Below are positions 59,262 through 64,000 of a stretch of DNA of 64,000 nt, one piece after another (the first letter of the stretch is position 1; every line of letters begins with the position of its first letter). The DNA is taken from assembly GCF_001742145.1 (NCBI RefSeq), contig NZ_CP015749.1, positions 868,001-932,000 on the forward strand, read 5' to 3'. Source of the DNA: Pectobacterium parmentieri. Its GTDB lineage: Bacteria > Pseudomonadota > Gammaproteobacteria > Enterobacterales > Enterobacteriaceae. The notes under the pieces were generated by a model. The model was not told the origin of the DNA, made no database searches, and saw only the letters and a list, made by a program, of their open reading frames with translations. The position numbers were made by a program, and so were the translations under genes.

Positions 59262-60195
59262 AAATACGGTGACCAACATGCTGGCGACAGCATCAACGAT
59301 TGTGCTGGACGGTGCGCTGGCGACCGAACTGGAAGCGCGTGGCTGTGATTTAACGGATCCACTGTGGTCGGCGAAAGTGCTGGTGGAAAATCCGGCTCTG
59401 ATTTATCAGGTACACCTCGACTATTTCAACGCTGGGGCGCAGTGCGCGATTACCGCCAGCTATCAGGCGACGCCACAAGGGTTTAAGGCGCGTGGGTATA
59501 GCGAAGCGGAGTCGTTGACGCTGATTGCCAAAAGCGTACAGTTAGCGGCGCAGGCGCGGGATGATTATCGTCGTGACAATTCGCAGGCTGGCGTGCTGCT
59601 GGTGGCAGGGTCAGTCGGGCCGTATGGTGCCTATCTGGCGGATGGTTCAGAATACCGTGGCGACTACCAGTTGCCGCAGGCTGAGATGATGGCGTTTCAT
59701 CGCCCGCGTATAGCGGCGCTGCATGAGGCAGGGGCGGATTTGTTGGCTTGCGAAACGCTGCCATCTTTTGCCGAAGTCGAGGCGCTGATTGCGTTACTGG
59801 CCGAATTCCCTCAGGCGCAAGCCTGGTTCTCTTTCACGCTGCGTGACAGCGAACACCTCAGCGACGGTACGCCATTACACACTGTGCTGGAACGGGTTAA
59901 CGCCTGCTCGCAGGTGGTTGCCGTTGGTATTAACTGTATTGCGCTGGAGAATGTGACGCCTGCGCTGACGTACTTGTCCTCGTTGACGAATTTGCCTTTG
60001 GTGGTTTATCCCAATTCCGGCGAGCAGTATGATGCAATCACCAAAACCTGGAGCAGCGGTCACGATGCTGCCTGCTCGTTGGCGGCGTATCTGCCGGAGT
60101 GGCAGGCGGCAGGGGCGCGTCTGATTGGTGGCTGCTGCCGAACCACACCTGCTGATATTGCCGGTATTGCACGCTGCTGCCAGCATGAGGGGTAG
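59254..60195 (+). CDS. mmuM: Homocysteine S-methyltransferase MmuM
   Basis: Transfers a methyl group from S-methylmethionine to homocysteine, giving two methionines. 313 residues. Zinc ligands: GINCIA and [12 protein letters not shown]-terminal [17 protein letters not shown] and [12 protein letters not shown] are family motifs. The start is taken as TTG 59254, with GGGAG nine bases upstream; an in-frame GTG (59269) and ATG (59278) are alternatives. Translationally coupled to mmuP. Confidence 0.93.
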   Translation: MRKNTVTNMLATASTIVLDGALATELEARGCDLTDPLWSAKVLVENPALIYQVHLDYFNAGAQCAITASYQATPQGFKARGYSEAESLTLIAKSVQLAAQARDDYRRDNSQAGVLLVAGSVGPYGAYLADGSEYRGDYQLPQAEMMAFHRPRIAALHEAGADLLACETLPSFAEVEALIALLAEFPQAQAWFSFTLRDSEHLSDGTPLHTVLERVNACSQVVAVGINCIALENVTPALTYLSSLTNLPLVVYPNSGEQYDAITKTWSSGHDAACSLAAYLPEWQAAGARLIGGCCRTTPADIAGIARCCQHEG

Positions 60196-60217
60196 CGCTA
60201 AATAAGGAAATGCTGTG

Positions 60218-60766
60218 ATGGAAAATGAGGTGGACCTGCAACATATGTACGCGCTTGCCAGGCGGCGCGTCGCATTGGATGTGCCGGTGACGGTGCTGTG
60301 CATTGGTGAACAGCAGACGGCTGTCATCTGCGGAACGGCATCACAGCCGTCGGTAACGTTGCAACTGACCATCGGTTTTGACAAAACAGCAGCGACGTTT
60401 TTCAAGGATCTTCCTCCAACGCCAGATGAGATGGAATTGGCGATCATGGCGGTAGAAGATGAGGTGACGCGTATTCGGTACGATATCCCGGCGGATTCCG
60501 TCCTCTTTTCTTTCGATCCAGCATTGGCGGCGATTGCACAGATTTCGGGCGTAGAAGAGGAGAAGGCGAGCTGGCGCTTACCGCAGGATGACATGGAACG
60601 GACATTTAAACGCCTGGAACGTGTCATGCTGGGGAGTCCGGCTAGCTGGGAAGGCATTCCGCTAGAAAACGCCTTTTCCGCCCGGTTGCTTATTTTACGT
60701 GAGTTTATGCACCATCACGGCTTCGATTCTGCACTGATCTTGCTGTTACCTGCGGTTACTGCGTGA
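60218..60766 (+). CDS. Unrecognised protein downstream of mmuM
   Basis: 182 residues from ATG 60218 (a GTG lies one codon earlier; AAGGAA upstream). Family not recognised. It looks like a soluble alpha/beta protein: no signal peptide or membrane helix, acidic, with PPTPDEMELAIMAVEDEVTR in the middle and a C-terminal LLILREFMHHHGFDSALIL containing HHH. It starts 22 bp after mmuM and a terminator follows at 60806, so it is probably the third gene of a MetJ-controlled mmuPM operon. A role linked to methionine/S-methylmethionine use is inferred from position only. Confidence 0.75.
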   Translation: MENEVDLQHMYALARRRVALDVPVTVLCIGEQQTAVICGTASQPSVTLQLTIGFDKTAATFFKDLPPTPDEMELAIMAVEDEVTRIRYDIPADSVLFSFDPALAAIAQISGVEEEKASWRLPQDDMERTFKRLERVMLGSPASWEGIPLENAFSARLLILREFMHHHGFDSALILLLPAVTA

Positions 60767-60805
60767 AGAACTAGCGGTTTTTTCTTTCTCAGCTACTATT
60801 AACGG

Positions 60806-60840
60806 CGGTCAGCATCCCGTGCGATTCTGACCGTATTTTT
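60806..60840 (+). terminator. Terminator of the mmu operon
   Basis: CGGTCAG/CTGACCG arms (60806-60812, 60827-60833) extended by an inner ATC/GAT pair, then TATTTTT. It lies 40 bp after the unknown third gene. Confidence 0.8.
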
Positions 60841-61102
60841 GGGCTTGAAAATCATGGGTGGATAGTTGTTACTCGGCGCACTTGTGCGCGCCTCGCCCTA
60901 AAGAGCCAACACGTCGTGTTGTTCAAAATAATGACGTTTGTCGTGAAACTCGAATTATTTAGAGTATATTTTACCGGTATGATCTATTTTCGGATGACTG
61001 AATCATTATTTTCTTGAATTTCCGCATGACAGCGTAATAAAGCGCTGAATAATGTGACGGAAGATCAATTTTATTTCAGTGAATCCAGTGAGGGGAAAGA
61101 AC
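60841..61102. other. Intergenic region before cyaB with a palindrome
   Basis: No gene supported. It holds CAACACGTCGTGTTG (60907-60921), a perfect palindrome with 7-bp arms about one central base, plus AT-rich promoter-like sequence nearer cyaB. The palindrome could be a repressor operator; no family was matched. Confidence 0.4.
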
Positions 61103-61645
61103 ATGGTTGAACATTTCATAGGGAAATATGAAGTTGAACTTAAATTTCACATCGAAGATATCGCCGTTTTCAGAAATACGCTTTTTAGTCTTCATCCAGA
61201 GGCTTTCGTCTTTGAAAATAAAGAGCATGATATTTATTACGATGACTCAGAGAAGCGACTGCAACAGCAAAATATAAAAATGCTGGTACGTCGGATGGAA
61301 CCATCGGGGATAAAACTCTGGATTGTTAAAGGGCCGGGAGCCGATCGCTGCGAAGCGGTTAACGTCGAAATTTTTGAAAAAACCGACAGCATGCTACAGA
61401 CGTTAGGGTATCAGCCTCTGTTTGAAATTCATAAAATTCGCAGCATCTATTTTTTGAATGCTTTTCATATTACGCTCGATTATATTGAATCGCTTGGTTA
61501 TTTCGTGGAAATATCGATGATGACCGATGATGAAACCCAGTTGAAAGCACTCAGAGATCGGTGTATGTCGTGTGCGCTACAGCTTCAATTGTCATTGGAT
61601 AATATTGAAACTAAATCGTATTATCAATTATTAGGTTTTAACTGA
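61103..61645 (+). CDS. cyaB: Class IV adenylate cyclase CyaB (CYTH domain)
   Basis: 180-residue CYTH-superfamily protein closely resembling Yersinia/Aeromonas class IV adenylate cyclase. The signature ExExK reads EVELK at residues 10-14. MLVRRMEPSGIKLWIVKGPG and the arginine/glutamate strands of the tunnel (KIRSIYF, TLDYIESLGYFVEISMM) follow. Start ATG 61103 has GAGGGG upstream; an earlier in-frame GTG is less likely. It probably makes cAMP from ATP, in addition to the class I enzyme expected elsewhere. CYTH relatives also include thiamine triphosphatases and polyphosphatases. Confidence 0.88.
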   Translation: MVEHFIGKYEVELKFHIEDIAVFRNTLFSLHPEAFVFENKEHDIYYDDSEKRLQQQNIKMLVRRMEPSGIKLWIVKGPGADRCEAVNVEIFEKTDSMLQTLGYQPLFEIHKIRSIYFLNAFHITLDYIESLGYFVEISMMTDDETQLKALRDRCMSCALQLQLSLDNIETKSYYQLLGFN

Positions 61646-61704
61646 TTGTTCTTTTCTGGTTATTGAATTGTTGCTTTTGTTGTTTTATTTACATAGGGAA
61701 ACTG

Positions 61705-62061
61705 ATGAAAAAATCTATTCCGGCCGTACTGACCACGTTAGTAATGGCTTTTTCTTTATCCGCTCATGGTAATAATGTGGCGCAATATAGAGATGGCACC
61801 TACATCGGTAAAGCGCAGGGTAAGGCGGCAGAGATTGAGGTGACGGTCAGCATTAAAGAGGGGAAGATAGCTAACGCTGAAGTGCTGAAGCATGGCGATA
61901 CCGAAGCGATGATGCTGAGTGCGACCGATGAAATCGTGCCGGAACTTCTTGAGAAACAGGATATTGACAAGGTGGATGCGGTAACGGGTGCCACATTATC
62001 AAGCCAGGGCGTAATTAATGCGGTGAAACAGGCGCTGGAACAGGCAAAAGTAACACCGTAA
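61705..62061 (+). CDS. Secreted FMN-binding domain protein
   Basis: 118 residues from ATG 61705 with a Sec signal (KKSIPAVLTTLVMAFSLSAHG). The mature part is a single FMN-binding domain with strands YRDGTYIGKAQGKAAEIEV and the motif DAVTGATLSSQGVINAV. D-x2-T-G-A-T-x-S fits the site where ApbE covalently attaches FMN to threonine in NqrC/RnfG-type domains. Likely a periplasmic flavin electron carrier; partner unknown. It lies 60 bp after cyaB and may be co-transcribed. Confidence 0.87.
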   Translation: MKKSIPAVLTTLVMAFSLSAHGNNVAQYRDGTYIGKAQGKAAEIEVTVSIKEGKIANAEVLKHGDTEAMMLSATDEIVPELLEKQDIDKVDAVTGATLSSQGVINAVKQALEQAKVTP

Positions 62062-62374
62062 TCGTGACCATTCGCGTTGATGGATAAAGGAATCACACTG
62101 CCGTGGAAACCTGCTGATTACCCTGCGTCACTCGCCTTACTGGGTATGGGCTATTTTGGGTTACCTGACTTTATGCCTGCGTTTGTTCAACCAGGTGCGT
62201 AAAATAAGACCGTCTCTAACGTAATGATATAAAAAACAGTATGTTGCTAAATCCTTTTGTCAAAATTTGTCACAAAGCTTTTTCTGCTGCATGAGTGCGT
62301 GGGGAGAGGCAGTAAATTATAATGCCAACGCCTATCCCTTTCATTTAACAGAATACTGTTTAAGTTATTGAAGA
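62062..62374. other. Intergenic region before pbpG; possible 40-codon ORF
   Basis: An ATG frame at 62080-62202 (MDKGITLPWKPADYP...) lacks a Shine-Dalgarno. A second frame over the same DNA reads like a membrane helix (SPYWVWAILGYLTLCLRLF) but has no usual start codon. Neither is convincing. The remainder is AT-rich and probably holds the pbpG promoter. Confidence 0.35.
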
Positions 62375-63322
62375 ATGACTAAAAATTTTAAGCTTTCTCT
62401 TTTTGGCCTGTTGGTACTGTCAACCCATGCTGTGATGCTGCCTCAGGCTATGGCGAAAGCGCCGACGTATTCCGCTGGCAGCGCGCATCAGGAAATTGCT
62501 TCCGGTAGCGCGATGGTGGTGGATTTGCGTGATAACCATATCCTTTATTCGAGTAATCCTGACGTCGTGGTGCCGATCGCCTCTGTGACGAAACTGATGA
62601 CCGCGCTGGTGGTGCTGGATGCCAACCTGCCGCTGGATGAAATCATCTCTGTAGATATCAGCCAGACGAAAGAAATGAAAGGGGTGTACTCGCGCGTTCG
62701 TTTGAACAGTGAGATTAGCCGTCATGACATGCTGCTACTGGCGCTGATGTCATCTGAAAACCGGGCGGCGGCTAGCCTGGCGCACCACTATCCGGGCGGC
62801 TACCAGGCATTTATCCGCGCGATGAATGCCAAAGCCAATGCTTTAGGCATGACCCACACGCGTTATGTGGAGCCGACTGGCCTGTCCATCAATAATGTCT
62901 CGACCGCTCGTGACCTTACCAAGCTCCTGATTGCCAGCAAGCAATATCCGCTACTGAGCCAGCTCAGCACGACACAGGAAAAAACGGCGACGTTCACCCA
63001 CCCGGCGTATAGCCTGCCGTTCAGAAACACCAATCATCTGGTCTACAAGGCGGACTGGAGTATTCAACTGACCAAGACGGGCTTCACCAATCAGGCTGGC
63101 CACTGTCTGGTGATGCGCACGGTCATTAATCAACGGCCTGTTGCGCTGGTGGTGTTGGATGCATTCGGTAAGTACACGCACTTTGCGGATGCTAACCGCC
63201 TGCGTAAGTGGATTGAAACCGGTAAAGTTAGCGAGGTGCCCGCTGCGGCATTGAGCTATAAGAAACAAAAATCGCTGGCTTCCCGCCAACCGCAGAGCAT
63301 GGCGAATATCGATACCGAATAA
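62375..63322 (+). CDS. pbpG: D-alanyl-D-alanine endopeptidase PBP7
   Basis: Periplasmic low-molecular-weight penicillin-binding protein cutting peptidoglycan cross-links. 315 residues. Signal peptide ([21 protein letters not shown]), then serine protease triad motifs: SVTK (Ser70-Lys73), SEN in [11 protein letters not shown], and KTG in [12 protein letters not shown]. Length and the lack of a membrane-anchoring C-terminal helix agree with PbpG. Confidence 0.94.
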   Translation: MTKNFKLSLFGLLVLSTHAVMLPQAMAKAPTYSAGSAHQEIASGSAMVVDLRDNHILYSSNPDVVVPIASVTKLMTALVVLDANLPLDEIISVDISQTKEMKGVYSRVRLNSEISRHDMLLLALMSSENRAAASLAHHYPGGYQAFIRAMNAKANALGMTHTRYVEPTGLSINNVSTARDLTKLLIASKQYPLLSQLSTTQEKTATFTHPAYSLPFRNTNHLVYKADWSIQLTKTGFTNQAGHCLVMRTVINQRPVALVVLDAFGKYTHFADANRLRKWIETGKVSEVPAAALSYKKQKSLASRQPQSMANIDTE

Positions 63323-63331
63323 CAGATTATC

Positions 63332-63362
63332 CCCTCCCCATGTTTTGGGAGGGAGCGTTTTG
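63332..63362 (+). terminator. Terminator after pbpG
   Basis: CCCTCCC/GGGAGGG 7-bp stem (63332-63338, 63347-63353) about 10 bp after the stop, followed by a short T run. It lies in the convergent gap with the GST gene. Confidence 0.65.
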
Positions 63363-63390
63363 ACGGTGGCCTAATGGGGCACCGTCTGCG

Positions 63391-64000
63391 CTATGCGTGT
63401 GTGCGAAAATCCGCTATCACTTCACCTGCATTTGTCACATCTTCCTCGTGCGCGGCTTCACGCCAGGTTTCTGCTAATGCATCCTGTAGCCATTGCTGCA
63501 TCGCGGGCAATGCCAATAAGTGTTCGCAGTAGGCGGCGGCTTCTGACGAGACGGGAAGCTGATAGGTTTTGATACGGAAAACGACAGGAGCAAAAAACGC
63601 GTCTACCGCCGAAAATTGTTTCCCTGCCAAAAACGGCCCACCAAATCGTGTCAACCCTTCCTGCCACAGCTCACTGATACGGGTAATATCGCTGCTGAGA
63701 GCAGGAGATATCTCGTTCAGCTTGACGCGCACGCCGCAGCTCATGGCGCAGGTATTGCGCAGTGCAGTAAAGCCGGAATGCATTTCGGCGGCGGCACAGC
63801 GTGCCCAGGCACGGGTTTTGGCATCGTCAGGCCAGATGTTGGGGTGCTGTTCAGCCAGATATTCGGTAATCGCCAGTGAATCCCAAATGGTGGTTTCGCC
63901 ATCGATCAGGCAGGGGACTTTTGCCGTCGGGGAAAAGGCCTTAAATGCCGGCTGTGCCATGCCCGGTGCAAAAACAACCTGTTTCTCTTCGAAAGGAATC
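63391..64000 (-). CDS. Glutathione S-transferase family protein (5' end beyond window)
   Basis: Partial gene: the frame continues to the window edge, adding IPFEEKQVVFAPGMAQPAFK upstream of the first visible ATG, which is the usual middle of the thioredoxin-fold N-terminal domain. Seen: AFSPTAKVPCLIDG, and DSLAITEYLAEQHP, whose serine and aspartate bind the glutathione gamma-glutamyl group. The helical C-terminal domain contains FLAGKQFSAVDAFFAPVVFR with the N-capping/S-x-x-D motif. Conjugates or reduces electrophiles using glutathione; the substrate is unknown. Confidence 0.88.
   Translation of the reverse strand, partial: IPFEEKQVVFAPGMAQPAFKAFSPTAKVPCLIDGETTIWDSLAITEYLAEQHPNIWPDDAKTRAWARCAAAEMHSGFTALRNTCAMSCGVRVKLNEISPALSSDITRISELWQEGLTRFGGPFLAGKQFSAVDAFFAPVVFRIKTYQLPVSSEAAAYCEHLLALPAMQQWLQDALAETWREAAHEEDVTNAGEVIADFRTHA

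Noticed and set aside
1..64000. tRNA or rRNA genes
   Set aside because: No intergenic gap shows a T-loop GTTCGA/TTCRANNC pattern in a cloverleaf context or rRNA sequence.

Overview
The window is chromosomal DNA of a soft-rot enterobacterium, almost certainly Pectobacterium (P. carotovorum group). The strongest marker is a family 12 endoglucanase at 18476-19270 that reads like the Pectobacterium secreted cellulase CelS. The housekeeping genes (moeAB, bioABFCD, uvrB, ybhK, moaABCDE, ybhL, ybhGFSR, gsiABCD, cdd-yohKJ, maeA, rhlE, dusC, pbpG) read as enterobacterial orthologues. Most starts were adjusted from the longest possible frame by family length and Shine-Dalgarno position.

Layout. 1-4.7 kb: 3' part of a TonB-dependent copper receptor, a small PMP3/YqaE membrane protein, a membrane diguanylate cyclase and a nitroreductase-like protein. 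4.8-12.7 kb: moeA-moeB, divergent from a glutathione ABC importer operon (gsiABCD) that lacks the usual upstream iaaA. 12.7-19.3 kb, all minus strand: maeA, cdd, an orphan PD-(D/E)XK protein, yohK-yohJ and celS. 19.5-24.6 kb: biotin genes around a shared BirA operator. 24.6-27.0 kb: a decayed accessory patch with an AT-rich seven-helix membrane protein gene between two inward-pointing IS1 remnants. 27.0-35.1 kb: uvrB with a LexA box in its promoter, small unknown genes, ybhK, a ModE site, a Moco riboswitch, moaABCDE and ybhL. 35.3-40.4 kb: ybhGFSR drug exporter.

40.4-47.7 kb: a TonB receptor, binding protein, two permeases, ATPase and FhuF-like reductase for a ferric siderophore, preceded by a Fur box and a strong terminator inside the apparent leader. 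48.0-50.8 kb: rhlE, then an IS4-family element with a frameshifted transposase inserted into the rhlE terminator. 50.8-56.5 kb: DMT exporter with divergent AraC regulator, pepT, a DppA-like binding protein without permeases, and queH. 56.7-64 kb: dusC, mmuPM behind MetJ boxes, an unknown gene, class IV adenylate cyclase cyaB, a secreted FMN-binding protein, pbpG and a partial glutathione S-transferase gene.

The genes form several functional groups. Molybdenum cofactor: MoaABCDE, MoeA and MoeB, with ModE and riboswitch control. Biotin: the bio genes under BirA. Sulfur/methionine/glutathione: Gsi, MmuPM and the GST. Metals: the copper receptor and the siderophore importer. Plant interaction: CelS and possibly YbhGFSR. 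I saw no tRNA, rRNA or CRISPR array. The best candidates for undescribed biology are the IS1-flanked membrane gene, the Fur-box/terminator leader at 40.7-40.9 kb, the orphan nuclease-fold gene, and the structured convergent region at 35.1-35.4 kb.
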